From contig JABJJW010000023.1 in the NCBI GenBank assembly GCA_018660685.1, forward strand, positions 124,001 to 188,000: 64,000 bases of DNA, given 5' to 3'. Below the pieces are notes generated by a model. That model searched no databases, was not told the origin of the DNA, and saw nothing but the letters and a program-made list of their open reading frames with translations. The DNA is from Flavobacteriales bacterium. Lineage in GTDB: Bacteria; Bacteroidota; Bacteroidia; Flavobacteriales_G; Salibacteraceae. The position numbers and the translations under genes were made by a program. The stretch's first letter is position 1; each line of letters opens with the position of its first letter. Positions 1-9,733 of this stretch are shown in pieces.

Positions 1-1087
1 TTAGACGATCATATCGCGGAATGTTCGACGTCTTTGCAAAATGGCCTCCATACTTGACCTTCAGGCTTTTATTCGGTTGAAAAAGAATCTTCTGCATCAG
101 GTTTATCTGTTCGTAGCCAGAATAAATCTGTTTCCGGTCATTGTTGCTGAGCAAGAGTGTATCGCCCTCCGGTCTAGCCACAATAAACTCAGGCCTTAGG
201 TATTCGCTTGGTCCATTCGAGCCCATCAGGAGGTCATCATACGCTGAAAATGTAATACTCGACAGTGAGGCCCACTTGCCTCCGTCAAAGTTGATCTCTA
301 TGTGCCCTGTTCGTTCTTGATTCGCTGTGGACGTCCGCGCCAATGCGCTTCCCGAAACGGCTTGAGAATCCGTCGTGTAAATTTTAGGCCCTTTTGTAAA
401 GTAGCTAAGGACACCGCCAAGAGCATCGCTGCCATAAATGACAGATCCGGGTCCATAGTTCACCTCTACTCGATTGACAGATTGGGGGTCGATAGATATC
501 ACATTCTGCACGTTGCCGCTCCGGAAAATAGCATTGTTCATTCTCACTCCGTCAACAGTCAGTAAAACCCGGTTGGCCGAGAAACCTCTAATCATTGGAC
601 TACCACCCCCAAGCTGTGACTTTTGTACGAATACTTCTCCTGATCCTTGGAGAACGTCCGCTGCCGTTTGGGCATTATCTATGGCGATATCATCCGGTGA
701 AATTGAAACAATCCTATTGGGCACATCACGTCGACTTTGGCGCCATCGAGTTGAGCTGATGATAAACGTATCGAGTGGAAACGAAAGTGAATCAAGCTTC
801 AATGGTAAGGACACATACATGGTTAACTCCTGATACGTATACCATTTTCTCAAGAATCCCAATCGGCTTATTTGGATGCTATCGAAGCCAGTGAACTCGC
901 TTATGTCCACTTCTCCGTTGGGGTTAGATATAGAAAGCATCTCAGGATTGAATGACAAGACATTCACCAATTCGAGAGGTTTACCAGTCATTCCATCAAC
1001 AATTCTGATTGTCTGCGCCTTTGCGGCGGAATGGAAAAATGCGATTATAAAAATCACTCGGTATAGAAGTAAGAGAAACTTCTTCAT
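1..1087 (-). CDS. TonB-dependent outer membrane receptor, N-terminal part (runs off the left edge)
   Basis: The reverse strand reads open from an ATG at 1087 to base 1 with no stop, giving about 362 codons of a longer protein. It starts with a signal peptide ending near AAKAQ, then a short carboxypeptidase-regulatory-like beta domain (residues about 25-90). A TonB plug domain follows, with the motif QLGGGSPMIRGFSANRVLLT and then VDGVRMNNA, and a later YGSDALGG. This plug wording is typical of receptors of the hemoglobin/transferrin/vitamin B12 type. The gene would import a scarce nutrient across the outer membrane using TonB energy. The substrate cannot be told from this part. The beta-barrel is mostly outside the window. 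glyS lies 48 bases upstream on the same strand. Confidence 0.85.
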   Translation of the reverse strand, partial: MKKFLLLLYRVIFIIAFFHSAAKAQTIRIVDGMTGKPLELVNVLSFNPEMLSISNPNGEVDISEFTGFDSIQISRLGFLRKWYTYQELTMYVSLPLKLDSLSFPLDTFIISSTRWRQSRRDVPNRIVSISPDDIAIDNAQTAADVLQGSGEVFVQKSQLGGGSPMIRGFSANRVLLTVDGVRMNNAIFRSGNVQNVISIDPQSVNRVEVNYGPGSVIYGSDALGGVLSYFTKGPKIYTTDSQAVSGSALARTSTANQERTGHIEINFDGGKWASLSSITFSAYDDLLMGSNGPSEYLRPEFIVARPEGDTLLLSNNDRKQIYSGYEQINLMQKILFQPNKSLKVKYGGHFAKTSNIPRYDRL

Positions 1088-1135
1088 GAGGTCCGCGGAA
1101 TCAACAAGAATTAAGCCATGAATGCAAGAATAGCC

Positions 1136-2650
1136 CTAGTAGACGGCTTCTCTAATTTGCTTTGAGAGTTCGGTAGAAGGAACGCGATATTGCTTCATTG
1201 AATCACGCTCTCGGATGGTTACCGTTCCGTCTTCCAGGGTCTGATGATCCACAGTCACGGCCAGTGGAGTACCAATCGCATCTTGTCTTCGATACCGCCG
1301 GCCGATAGCATCCTTTTCATCGTACTGACACATAAATTCGCCTTTCAAGGAATTTAGAATTTCTCGACTCCTTTCCGGTAGTCCGTCCTTTTTAACCAGC
1401 GGGAATACAGCTACTTTATATGGCGCCAATACAGCGGGAATTCGCATCACTACCCTCTCCGATCCATCTTCGAGTTTTTCATTTTGAATTGAATATGACA
1501 GGATCGCTAAAAAAGTTCGGTCAAGCCCAATGCTTGTCTCCACTACATAAGGCACATAGTTCTCGTTTATCTCAGGATCGAAGTATTGCAGTTTTTTACC
1601 GCTATGTTCTTCGTGTTGCTTCAAATCAAAATCGGTCCGAGAGTGGATTCCTTCCAATTCTTTGAAGCCAAATGGGAAATTAAACTCAATGTCACAGGCC
1701 GCGTTGGCATAGTGAGCAAGCTTCAAGTGATCATGAAAACGGTACTCGCTTTCTGGAATCCCCAGCGATGTATGCCATGCAATTCTCTCAGTCTTCCAGT
1801 GCTCATACCATTCTTTTTCCGTTCCTGGCTTCACAAAAAATTGCATCTCCATTTGTTCAAACTCTCGCATACGAAATATGAACTGTCGGGCAACAATTTC
1901 GTTTCTAAATGCCTTCCCAATTTGAGCAATGCCAAAGGGAATTTTCATTCGGCCAGTTTTCTGAACATTCAAGAAATTCACAAATATTCCCTGTGCTGTC
2001 TCAGGTCTTAGATATATCGTGTTTGCCCCTTCAGCGACCGAACCCATTTCAGTACTGAACATCAAATTGAATTGACGCACATCAGTCCAGTTTCTGGTTC
2101 CACTGACTGGATCAGATATTTCCTCATCTACGATAAGCTGCTTAAATTCTTCGAGATTCCCATCATCCAAGCACTGCTTCATACGGGTCTCAACCGCCTC
2201 TATCCTCTCAACATAACCCTTTACTCTAGGATTAGTTTCTCTATACATCGAGGCATCAAATGAATTTCCAAAGCGCTTTGCCGCTTTTTTGATTTCCTTA
2301 TCAATCTTGCCTTGAATTTTCGCTATATGATCTTCCACAAGTACATCCGCCCGATATCTCTTTTTACTATCCTTATTGTCAATCAGTGGATCGCTAAAAG
2401 CATCAACATGTCCTGAAGCCTTCCATGTTGTCGGATGCATGAATATTGCAGAGTCCAACCCGACAATGTTCTCATGCATTTGAACCATGCTCTTCCACCA
2501 GTATTTCTTAATGTTATTCTTAAGCTCGACTCCTAGCTGTCCATAGTCATAGACTGCGCTCAATCCATCGTAGATCTCGCTGGAAGGAAATACAAAGCCG
2601 TATTCCTTTGCGTGAGAAATAACCTGCTTAAAATGATCCTCTTGATTCAT
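1136..2650 (-). CDS. glyS: Glycyl-tRNA synthetase (single-chain, class II)
   Basis: This 504-residue enzyme charges tRNA-Gly with glycine in the cytoplasm. It has the single-polypeptide alpha2-type architecture: an N-terminal catalytic core with RPETAQG at residues 215-221, class II motif 2 beginning FRNE at 248, and motif 3 with GLDR at 375-378. An anticodon-binding domain occupies roughly residues 410-504. Its length is usual for bacterial alpha2 glycyl-tRNA synthetases and it is unrelated to the two-subunit GlyQ/GlyS form. The ATG at 2650 gives a normal N-terminus. A strong terminator just upstream isolates it from the SusCD operon, so it probably has its own promoter in the 30-odd bases between. 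The TonB receptor gene follows 48 bases downstream on the same strand. Confidence 0.97.
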   Translation of the reverse strand: MNQEDHFKQVISHAKEYGFVFPSSEIYDGLSAVYDYGQLGVELKNNIKKYWWKSMVQMHENIVGLDSAIFMHPTTWKASGHVDAFSDPLIDNKDSKKRYRADVLVEDHIAKIQGKIDKEIKKAAKRFGNSFDASMYRETNPRVKGYVERIEAVETRMKQCLDDGNLEEFKQLIVDEEISDPVSGTRNWTDVRQFNLMFSTEMGSVAEGANTIYLRPETAQGIFVNFLNVQKTGRMKIPFGIAQIGKAFRNEIVARQFIFRMREFEQMEMQFFVKPGTEKEWYEHWKTERIAWHTSLGIPESEYRFHDHLKLAHYANAACDIEFNFPFGFKELEGIHSRTDFDLKQHEEHSGKKLQYFDPEINENYVPYVVETSIGLDRTFLAILSYSIQNEKLEDGSERVVMRIPAVLAPYKVAVFPLVKKDGLPERSREILNSLKGEFMCQYDEKDAIGRRYRRQDAIGTPLAVTVDHQTLEDGTVTIRERDSMKQYRVPSTELSKQIREAVY

Positions 2651-2682
2651 GGGCGCAAATGTATCTACTTGCTATTCGTGTA

Positions 2683-2716
2683 AATAAAAAAAGTCCCCCG
2701 AGATTCGGAGGACCTT
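2683..2716 (-). terminator. Rho-independent terminator of the susC-susD operon
   Basis: Read on the minus strand, GTCCTCCGA and TCGGGGGAC form a stem of about nine pairs (bases 2693-2713) with a very short loop. A run of T residues follows, seen as the A tract at 2685-2692 on the plus strand. It sits 30 bases past the SusD stop and ahead of glyS. Confidence 0.8.
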
Positions 2717-2743
2717 CTATTAAGCAAATTAATTATCTAAACA

Positions 2744-4153
2744 TTAATTGTCCCAGAATACTTTACCATACTTGTCATCGTTCCCGCCATTAGCGCCAGA
2801 AACGTTGTCGTTGTTAATAGAGTACTCATCGACACTGTAGTTATAGCGCGTTGGAGGCGTTGTACCTGCCTCAGCTGCTACAGCCATCATTGGATAGTCA
2901 TAGAATCTCCAAGTAGACCAAGCTTCAAAGCTATTGTCATACATAGCGATCCACTTCTGCGTTCCGATGATCTCATTCCAAGATGTACCCGCAGCCAATA
3001 AGCTGTCGGCATTCACCATAGGATGCATGATATATGTTGAGCCATCAACACCCCAATCAGAGCAAGAAGCCATGATACCGGCATGATAGTGCGTAGCAGC
3101 AGCTGCGTCATCACCATTCGTCGCGTCAATGTGAGCTCTAAGGAATTCAACTTCAGCAGTCGTCATCAATTGACCTGGGTGAGTTGGATCCTCAAGCATC
3201 GCGCCTGGTTGTGAGTAGAGCGGATAAGCTCCACCACTACCATGTGGATTACCTGTGATCTTACCTCCGTCAATAGAATCTCCAACATTCTTGAAGAACA
3301 TGCCTCTCCTTGGATCCATTCTATCATTCAGGATATCACCAAATGTTGATGAGGCAATATAATCTGTACGTCCACTTTGCACTAGAGCTTCCCACAATGG
3401 GTTGGTGTTTGGCGCAGATCCTTCAAACGTCATCATAGCACTTGAAAAACCAGCTCCTGGATCAGCTGCAGCGGCAGCTGCCATATCACCAGTTCGAACA
3501 GCCATCTTCATTTTGAGGGCTCCTGCAAAAGCAGCCCAACTAGACGCGCTACCACCATAGATGTTATCAGAAGCTCCAAGCTCTCCGGTGCCTCCGCCAG
3601 CATTTAAGTCGGCGATCGCTCCATCAAGATCAGACATTACACTACTATAAATTGTAGCCGCATCATCATATCCTGGAGCTAGATTATCAAGCAGCTGAAT
3701 TGCATCTGTATATGGAACATCGTTAAAGATGTCTACCAATACGTGATAAGCATAACACTCAATAATTGTGATCAATGCAAGCTGAGCCTTCTCATCGTTT
3801 CCGGTGACAAGTTCATCTTTTCCAATGATTGCACGGGCTTCACTCAAGTCTCGAAGAACGTTGGCATAAAGCCTGTCGTAAACTCCTCCGTTAATGTTTC
3901 GCTCCGTCAATTCATAGTTAGACTCATCCGTATAAGTAGTTTGAGTCCAGTGCTGGGACCAAAGGCGGAATGTATTCACATTCACATTTGGACTTGACAT
4001 GTAGTAAACTAGATCCTTTTGAGCATTTGCATAGAGCATCGCTGCTGGCACCTCTTCAGGGGCCTTAGGATTCTTGTTGAAGTCGGTAATATCCTTCGTA
4101 CAACCACTAAGGATGAATACCGCTAAACCTGTATATATTAATACCTTTTTCAT
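2744..4153 (-). CDS. SusD/RagB-like nutrient-binding outer membrane lipoprotein
   Basis: This 469-residue lipoprotein is the surface-exposed partner of the SusC transporter encoded just upstream. It starts MKKVLIYTGL and carries a lipobox ending LSGC, so the cysteine near residue 18 would be lipidated. The reading frame is open further upstream, but the added residues overlap susC and would bury the signal peptide, so I chose the ATG at 4153. The sequence after the lipobox (DFNKNPKAPEEVP) and the body resemble the SusD-like_2 family, which is mostly helical with TPR-like repeats. The gap to susC is 13 bases, so the two are co-transcribed. No glycoside hydrolase or peptidase gene accompanies the pair, so the ligand is unknown. 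Confidence 0.93.
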   Translation of the reverse strand: MKKVLIYTGLAVFILSGCTKDITDFNKNPKAPEEVPAAMLYANAQKDLVYYMSSPNVNVNTFRLWSQHWTQTTYTDESNYELTERNINGGVYDRLYANVLRDLSEARAIIGKDELVTGNDEKAQLALITIIECYAYHVLVDIFNDVPYTDAIQLLDNLAPGYDDAATIYSSVMSDLDGAIADLNAGGGTGELGASDNIYGGSASSWAAFAGALKMKMAVRTGDMAAAAAADPGAGFSSAMMTFEGSAPNTNPLWEALVQSGRTDYIASSTFGDILNDRMDPRRGMFFKNVGDSIDGGKITGNPHGSGGAYPLYSQPGAMLEDPTHPGQLMTTAEVEFLRAHIDATNGDDAAAATHYHAGIMASCSDWGVDGSTYIMHPMVNADSLLAAGTSWNEIIGTQKWIAMYDNSFEAWSTWRFYDYPMMAVAAEAGTTPPTRYNYSVDEYSINNDNVSGANGGNDDKYGKVFWDN

Positions 4154-4166
4154 TGTTCGTGGATAA

Positions 4167-7100
4167 TTAGAATTTAAGTGTAACGTTAGCACCGAACTCA
4201 CGAACAGCAGGATAAGCCCCTGACTGGTAACCCTGAACATTACCAGCACTTAAGCCAGCTTCAGGATCTGTGTAAGGTGAATTCTTGTGCAAGATTGCAA
4301 GGTTTCGTCCTACGAGTGATATATCAAGTCCTTGAATTGGCCACTCTTCTACTACACTCTTTGGAATGGAGTAAGTAATAGTCAATTGACGAAGCTTGAT
4401 GTACGTCGCATCGTAAATGTGCATTGCGTTTGGAGCAGTAGCCCATCCATATGCGTTAGCATAGTTTCCGAACCAACCATTCTCTTCGTTTTGTGTTCCA
4501 TCTGAAGTCAGGTTACCATCGTCATCGAAAATGTAAGCCCCTGTTGCATCAGTAGTCGCAACAACACCGTCAAGAAGAATTCCTCCTCCATCTTCTGGTG
4601 CATCCCGAACTGGGTTTCCAGCATCGTTAGTTCCGGCAGTGATATCATAAATACCAGTTCCGTATCCATACCAAGTATCAAGTGAGAAGAAGTTTCCTCC
4701 TTGCTGCATGTCAATCAATGCACTCACAGCAATATCCTTGAACTTAATTGTGTTGAACCATCCACCCGTCCAATCAGGAAGCATGTTACCAATTACCTCA
4801 GGTGTAGCTGATCTCCAGTATCGTGTTCCACCGAATGGGTGAGCGTAAACGATTGGCTTTGATTCATCATCGTTGTAGTAAACGAAGTTGGTTCCCTTAA
4901 TAACTCCATAAGGTTGTCCGACTTCAGCCTCAACAGTGATACCGCCTTGCATAGATGTCAACTGGAATGCATCCAATTGGCCATCAAGCTCGATTACTTC
5001 GTTTCTGTTCAGCGCCCAGTTTATACGAGTTGTCCATGAGAACGACTCAGTTTTAACAGGGTTTGCATATAGAGAAACTTCAACTCCTTGGTTCTGAATG
5101 TCACCAGCGTTAATATACTGGAAGATTGTTCCAGAAGCACTAGATACACGTGCAGGAAGAATTTGATCTCTCGTATTAGTCTTATAAAGAGTAATATCAA
5201 AACCAATCTTATCCTTAGCAAACTTGTTCTCAAATCCAATTTCCATTGATTGAGTGTTCTCAGGTACTAGTCCAGAGTTCAAGTTTGTGTTTGGCGCTGA
5301 TGCCAATGAACTTCCCATGAAAGATGTGTTCAGGTTATAAACTGAACGTACACTCTGCACAGGTGCGTCATTACCAACTTGTGCATAGTTCAATCTCAAC
5401 TTACCAAAGTCCATGAATGAAACATCAAATAATTCGGAATAAACCAAACTAAGTGTTGCTGCTGGATAGAAGAAAGCGTTGTCTCCATCAGGAAGAGTCG
5501 AGCTGATGTCATATCGACCAGCAAGGTCAACATACAAGAACTGATCATATCCCAATGTCATTCGACCATAGTATCCATCAACAGCACGTTGCCATTCAGC
5601 TTCGTAAGGTTGATTAAGAATCTTGTAATCGTTAGATGACGGCAAGAAAGTTGGAGCAATCATACCATTCGTTCCGTTAGAAAGGGAATAAAGACCTGGA
5701 ACAATCAAACCACCGTTTGTCTGTCCTTCAGTCTCAGTACTCTTCTGACGTCGAATGTTAGTTCCTGCGTTACCATCAAAGCTGACTTTACCATCAGTAC
5801 CGAATGATTTCTTCCATGAAAGAATGAAATCATAGTTTCTCTCATAGTAGCTGCGTGTATACTTATAGTACATAGGAACATCGACTGATCCATCAGCAAT
5901 TCGCTCCTCACGTAGTTCGTCATAACTATCATTAGTTACACGACCCATGACGCTTAACCAATCAGTCAGCTGATATGTTGCAGCTACGTTACCGATGATT
6001 CTGTTACGAACATCGTTTGCATAACTTTCATATCGCATGAAATATGGATTGTCAAAGTAGTGTGGACGCTCACGAGTTCCTTCTGCGAAACCAAATCCAA
6101 GTGGATTCCATGTAAGGTTCTTTCCAGTCTTGTCATATGCCTCCCACTGAGCTTGGTAGTCAGTACCGACATTGTACCATTGACGGAAAGATTGGTTTAC
6201 GTTTCGTGAATCGTAACCTGTTCCGTAACGTCCAAGTCCTTCGTTCTTGACAAATGTCATGGACGATGAAACTGAAAGCTTATCGCTTAGGTTGTATGAT
6301 ACATTAATAGAAGCGTTGTTTCGACGTAGGCTACTATTAGGCATGATCCCCTTGTAGCGCATGTCACTAACACTCATACGGTAAGTTCCGTTTTCGTTTC
6401 CTCCATCAACAGACACAGAGTTTGTAAGCTGCATCGCTGTCTCATAGAAAGTTGTTGCGTCATTTTCCGCTGCCTCGTAAGGCTGTGGCTTAAGGTATGT
6501 GTCTTCCAATTCTGGATAGATAGACTCCCAAGTAAGAAGCTCATCAGCGCGATCAAATGCAAGTCCGTAAGACGCATCCTCACCAATTGGAGAAGCTAGT
6601 CCATCAATGACACCATCGCCATCTGTATCTACTTCTTCAACATATCCATCATAGATATCGCCGGTGAACACAGTATCAGAACCATAGTATTGTCCATATC
6701 CAGGACCGTACTCTTTCTGGTATACAGGCATTGTGTTATTGTTGATCACACCAGCCATCACACCTGATGAAATGGTAACACCAACTCCGTTCTTATTCTT
6801 AGCTCCTTTCTTAGTAACGATAATCACAACACCATTCGCTGCTCGCGCTCCATAAAGAGAAGTTGCGGCGGCACCCTTAAGTACTTCGATTTTCTCGATG
6901 TCTTCTGGGTTAATGTCCATTGCGGCGTTACCGTAGTCAAATCCACCACGACCAGTCCTCTGGTTACGTGAGTTAGTAATCGCGTTACTAATAGGAATAC
7001 CATCCACTACATAAAGCGGTTGGTTATTACCATTAATAGACTTATAGCCTCGGATTATTACGTTAGCAGAACCACCCATAGTTCCACTGTTCTTAATTTG

Positions 7101-7547
7101 AGCACCGGAGACTTGTCCTGAAAGTGCGCTCATGAAGTTTACGTCCTTCACGCGAGCTACATCTTCACCAGACACTGATTGGGTTGAATAACCCAGTGCT
7201 TTTTTCTCTCGGGAAATACCGAGAGCGGTTACGACAACCTCGTCCAATACCATTCCGGAAACCATTCCGACGTCAATATTAGATTGGGATGCTACAGGAA
7301 CTTCTTGGTCCTCCATTCCGATAAAGGAGTATATCAATACCGCGTCATCATTTGGGACTTGGATTGTATACTTACCATTCTCGTCAGTAGTGGTACCGTT
7401 AGTGGTCCCCTTAATGGTGACGTTGACTCCTGGTAGAGTCGAGCCGTCATCCGCTCGTACGACCCCCGATAAGGTCCGTTCTTGTGCTAGTAATATCTGA
7501 GTCATAAACACAGATATTGCTAAGAGAAATAGTTGATTTCTTCTCAT
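4167..7547 (-). CDS. SusC/RagA family TonB-linked outer membrane transporter
   Basis: This 1126-residue TonB-dependent transporter moves oligomeric substrates across the outer membrane with its SusD partner acting as a lid. After a signal peptide ending LLAQE there is a carboxypeptidase-regulatory-like domain (about residues 23-100). The family signature EVVVTALGISREKKALGY follows, then a plug domain (about 120-240) with RGYKSINGNNQPLYVVDG, and a barrel ending in VTLKF with the terminal aromatic residue expected of outer membrane proteins. There is no N-terminal STN domain, so it should not signal through a FecI/FecR pair. It is first in a two-gene operon with susD. The promoter must lie in 7548-7705, shared with the divergent DUF3109 gene. 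Confidence 0.96.
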   Translation of the reverse strand: MRRNQLFLLAISVFMTQILLAQERTLSGVVRADDGSTLPGVNVTIKGTTNGTTTDENGKYTIQVPNDDAVLIYSFIGMEDQEVPVASQSNIDVGMVSGMVLDEVVVTALGISREKKALGYSTQSVSGEDVARVKDVNFMSALSGQVSGAQIKNSGTMGGSANVIIRGYKSINGNNQPLYVVDGIPISNAITNSRNQRTGRGGFDYGNAAMDINPEDIEKIEVLKGAAATSLYGARAANGVVIIVTKKGAKNKNGVGVTISSGVMAGVINNNTMPVYQKEYGPGYGQYYGSDTVFTGDIYDGYVEEVDTDGDGVIDGLASPIGEDASYGLAFDRADELLTWESIYPELEDTYLKPQPYEAAENDATTFYETAMQLTNSVSVDGGNENGTYRMSVSDMRYKGIMPNSSLRRNNASINVSYNLSDKLSVSSSMTFVKNEGLGRYGTGYDSRNVNQSFRQWYNVGTDYQAQWEAYDKTGKNLTWNPLGFGFAEGTRERPHYFDNPYFMRYESYANDVRNRIIGNVAATYQLTDWLSVMGRVTNDSYDELREERIADGSVDVPMYYKYTRSYYERNYDFILSWKKSFGTDGKVSFDGNAGTNIRRQKSTETEGQTNGGLIVPGLYSLSNGTNGMIAPTFLPSSNDYKILNQPYEAEWQRAVDGYYGRMTLGYDQFLYVDLAGRYDISSTLPDGDNAFFYPAATLSLVYSELFDVSFMDFGKLRLNYAQVGNDAPVQSVRSVYNLNTSFMGSSLASAPNTNLNSGLVPENTQSMEIGFENKFAKDKIGFDITLYKTNTRDQILPARVSSASGTIFQYINAGDIQNQGVEVSLYANPVKTESFSWTTRINWALNRNEVIELDGQLDAFQLTSMQGGITVEAEVGQPYGVIKGTNFVYYNDDESKPIVYAHPFGGTRYWRSATPEVIGNMLPDWTGGWFNTIKFKDIAVSALIDMQQGGNFFSLDTWYGYGTGIYDITAGTNDAGNPVRDAPEDGGGILLDGVVATTDATGAYIFDDDGNLTSDGTQNEENGWFGNYANAYGWATAPNAMHIYDATYIKLRQLTITYSIPKSVVEEWPIQGLDISLVGRNLAILHKNSPYTDPEAGLSAGNVQGYQSGAYPAVREFGANVTLKF

Positions 7548-7705
7548 AGTTTAGGTAATGTTTAGTTAAACGTTTCCTCACAAAGAAATAACAATAATTA
7601 ATACCTCAACCCCCGAAACGTTAAAATTTGACGGTGAATACCCTTTTCACTTCGATTTAATATTTTAATGCTATCGGGCTTCTAAGTCAATAAATTCGCC
7701 ACCAG

Positions 7706-8287
7706 ATGATCATTCAAATTGATGACAAGCTTATTTCGTCCGATCTGCTTGAAGAGTCCTTCGTTTGTGACCTAAATGCCTGTAAAGGTGCGTGTTGTGT
7801 TGAAGGCGACTCCGGCGCACCCCTACTTACCGAAGAATTGGAAAATCTTGAGGCAAATTTTGACTCCATTAAGGATTTCCTTCGGGAAGATGGGCTAAAA
7901 GCAATCGAAAAACAGGGTTTATACATAAAAGACGAGGACGATGAATGGGTAACTCCTTTGAAAGACGGTCAAGAATGTGCCTACACCTTATTTGATGAGA
8001 AGGGAGTAGCGCAATGCGGAATCGAAGTAGCTTGGAAAGCTGGCAAGTCAAATTTTCAGAAACCTGTTTCTTGTCACCTTTACCCTGTTCGAGTTAAGCG
8101 CTACGAAGAAATCACAGCATTGAACTATGAGCAATGGAATATTTGCTCCCCCGCTTGTTCACTGGGTAAAGAATTAAAGGTTCCGGTTTTCAGATTTGTA
8201 AAAGATGCTTTGGTCCGTCGATTTGGAAAAGACTTCTATTCATCTCTCGAATCAACCTCGATCGAGTGGAATAAAGTGAACCATTGA
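7706..8287 (+). CDS. DUF3109 family cysteine-rich protein
   Basis: This 193-residue soluble protein belongs to the DUF3109 family common in Bacteroidota. The N-terminal signature is CDLNACKGACC, with cysteines at residues 21, 26, 30 and 31. More cysteines appear in QECAYTLF, AQCGIEVAW, PVSCHLYPVR and NICSPAC. The pattern is related to YkgJ-like proteins thought to bind zinc or an iron-sulfur centre, but the function is unknown. It has no signal peptide or membrane segment. It is divergent from susC and is followed by a weak terminator, so it is probably a single-gene unit. Confidence 0.9.
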   Translation: MIIQIDDKLISSDLLEESFVCDLNACKGACCVEGDSGAPLLTEELENLEANFDSIKDFLREDGLKAIEKQGLYIKDEDDEWVTPLKDGQECAYTLFDEKGVAQCGIEVAWKAGKSNFQKPVSCHLYPVRVKRYEEITALNYEQWNICSPACSLGKELKVPVFRFVKDALVRRFGKDFYSSLESTSIEWNKVNH

Positions 8288-8291
8288 GGTG

Positions 8292-8311
8292 GATTTTCCA
8301 AATCTTTTTTT
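8292..8311 (+). terminator. Probable weak terminator after the DUF3109 gene
   Basis: A five-pair stem GATTT/AAATC with a three-base loop (8292-8304) is followed at once by seven T residues. The stem is short and AT-rich, so termination may be partial. Confidence 0.4.
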
Positions 8312-8640
8312 ACAACATCGAGCTAATTAACAGGATAAAAATTTCCGAGCTCCCATTAACATTGAGTTGAGGATACCAAAAGATTTTTTTTAACATCCAT
8401 CCGGGAAACCGACTGTTCAAAAACTCCCTCAATTGTTGATGAATTTGGTTTGACTCGGGTCGCATTTTTCTCAAGTTTTGTTGAACAATAAAAACGGAGC
8501 AGTTACCCTTCTGATTCGTCACCTAAAGCCACCCTCGCTTTTAACTTATTGTATATCAGTTGATTAAAACATAGTTGGTGATTTCGACTAAGGAACGTTT
8601 TGTCCCTAATCGCAGCGTCAGTAAAGAAAGTAGAAGATAA
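8312..8640 (+). other. Intergenic leader region upstream of nrdBA
   Basis: These 329 bases hold no convincing gene. The only open frame of any length is a 70-codon minus-strand one with no recognisable features. The region presumably carries the nrdBA promoter and any control site. I looked for paired NrdR-type boxes and for a cobalamin riboswitch and could not identify either. Confidence 0.5.
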
Positions 8641-9696
8641 ATGGACCAGAAAGAAATTCAAAAAGCAGAGACAGACCTCAGTGACGTTTTACCAGAAAAC
8701 ATGCCCGTGCAAACACAAGAGAATTCGACCGAAGAACCAATCCTAAAAGAGGACCCAAGTCGGTTTGTTCTCTTCCCAATTAAGCATGACGACATCTGGG
8801 CATTTTATAAAAAGTCGGAAGCGAGCTTTTGGACAGCTGAAGAAATTGACCTTGGTGCAGATCTTTATGATTGGGATAATAAATTGAATGATGATGAGCG
8901 ATTCTTCATTAAGCATGTATTGGCATTTTTTGCCGCAAGCGATGGAATCGTAAACGAAAATCTCGCGGAAAACTTCGTTTCTGAGGTCCAATACACAGAA
9001 GCCAAGTTCTTTTACGGTTTTCAAATCGCCATGGAGAACATACACTCCGAAACTTATTCTCTGCTCATTGATACATATATAAAGGACAAAGCAGAGAAGA
9101 ATAAACTTTTCAATGCTGTCGAAACCATACCCTGCGTTAAGAAGAAGGCTGATTGGGCGCTCCGATGGATTGACAATGGCTCCTTTGCAGAACGCCTCAT
9201 TGCCTTTGCAGCGGTTGAAGGAATTTTCTTCTCCGGATCATTCTGTTCCATCTTCTGGTTGAAGAAAAGAGGATTGATGCCAGGACTTAGCTTCTCAAAC
9301 GAGCTAATTTCAAGAGACGAGGGCATGCACTGTGATTTTGCCTGCTTACTGTACACTGATCACTTGATCAATCAGCTTCCGAAAGAGACCGTAACGGGCA
9401 TCATAAAAGATGCTGTGGAAATTGAAAAGGAATTCGTCACCGATGCCCTTCCAGTTTCTCTTATTGGGATGAATGCGAAATTGATGCAACAATACATTGA
9501 GTTTGTTGCGGATAGATTACTCCTCGAACTAGGGTGTGAGAAAGTATGGGGATCAGAAAACCCATTTGATTTCATGGAGATGATCAGTCTTCAAGGAAAG
9601 ACAAACTTCTTCGAAAAACGTGTGGCTGAATACCAGAAGTCCGGAGTCGCCAATGGCACCGAAAATCAAGTATTCAAACTAGACGAAGACTTCTAA
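8641..9696 (+). CDS. nrdB: Ribonucleoside-diphosphate reductase, beta (radical) subunit, class Ia
   Basis: This 351-residue subunit holds the diiron-tyrosyl radical cofactor for reduction of ribonucleotides to deoxyribonucleotides. The residues line up with the known ligands: D101, E132, H135, the radical tyrosine Y139 (in ENIHSETY), E193, E227 and H230. The spacings match those of the E. coli and human enzymes. Long stretches such as [15 protein letters not shown] and [14 protein letters not shown] resemble eukaryotic R2 closely, more than E. coli NrdB. The C-terminus ends FKLDEDF, the usual peptide that docks on the large subunit. nrdA follows 37 bases downstream, so they form one operon. 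Confidence 0.97.
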   Translation: MDQKEIQKAETDLSDVLPENMPVQTQENSTEEPILKEDPSRFVLFPIKHDDIWAFYKKSEASFWTAEEIDLGADLYDWDNKLNDDERFFIKHVLAFFAASDGIVNENLAENFVSEVQYTEAKFFYGFQIAMENIHSETYSLLIDTYIKDKAEKNKLFNAVETIPCVKKKADWALRWIDNGSFAERLIAFAAVEGIFFSGSFCSIFWLKKRGLMPGLSFSNELISRDEGMHCDFACLLYTDHLINQLPKETVTGIIKDAVEIEKEFVTDALPVSLIGMNAKLMQQYIEFVADRLLLELGCEKVWGSENPFDFMEMISLQGKTNFFEKRVAEYQKSGVANGTENQVFKLDEDF

Positions 9697-9733
9697 AAAC
9701 CTATTTGCTAAATAACCAAAAGCCTGTTAGCCC

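Noticed and set aside
302-1121. Three plus-strand open frames over the left edge
   Set aside because: They lie opposite the TonB receptor gene, whose reverse-strand translation shows clear plug-domain motifs; these are shadows.
7548-7705. Candidate promoter of susC (TTG and a TTTCTTTG-like element on the minus strand)
   Set aside because: The -7 element does not match TAnnTTTG well enough to call.
8310-8522. 70-codon minus-strand open frame between DUF3109 and nrdB
   Set aside because: No recognisable motif, unusual composition, lies in a likely promoter region and lacks a partner or plausible leader.
8312-8640. Riboswitch or NrdR boxes ahead of nrdBA
   Set aside because: No paired NrdR-like boxes and no cobalamin-riboswitch core could be found by eye.
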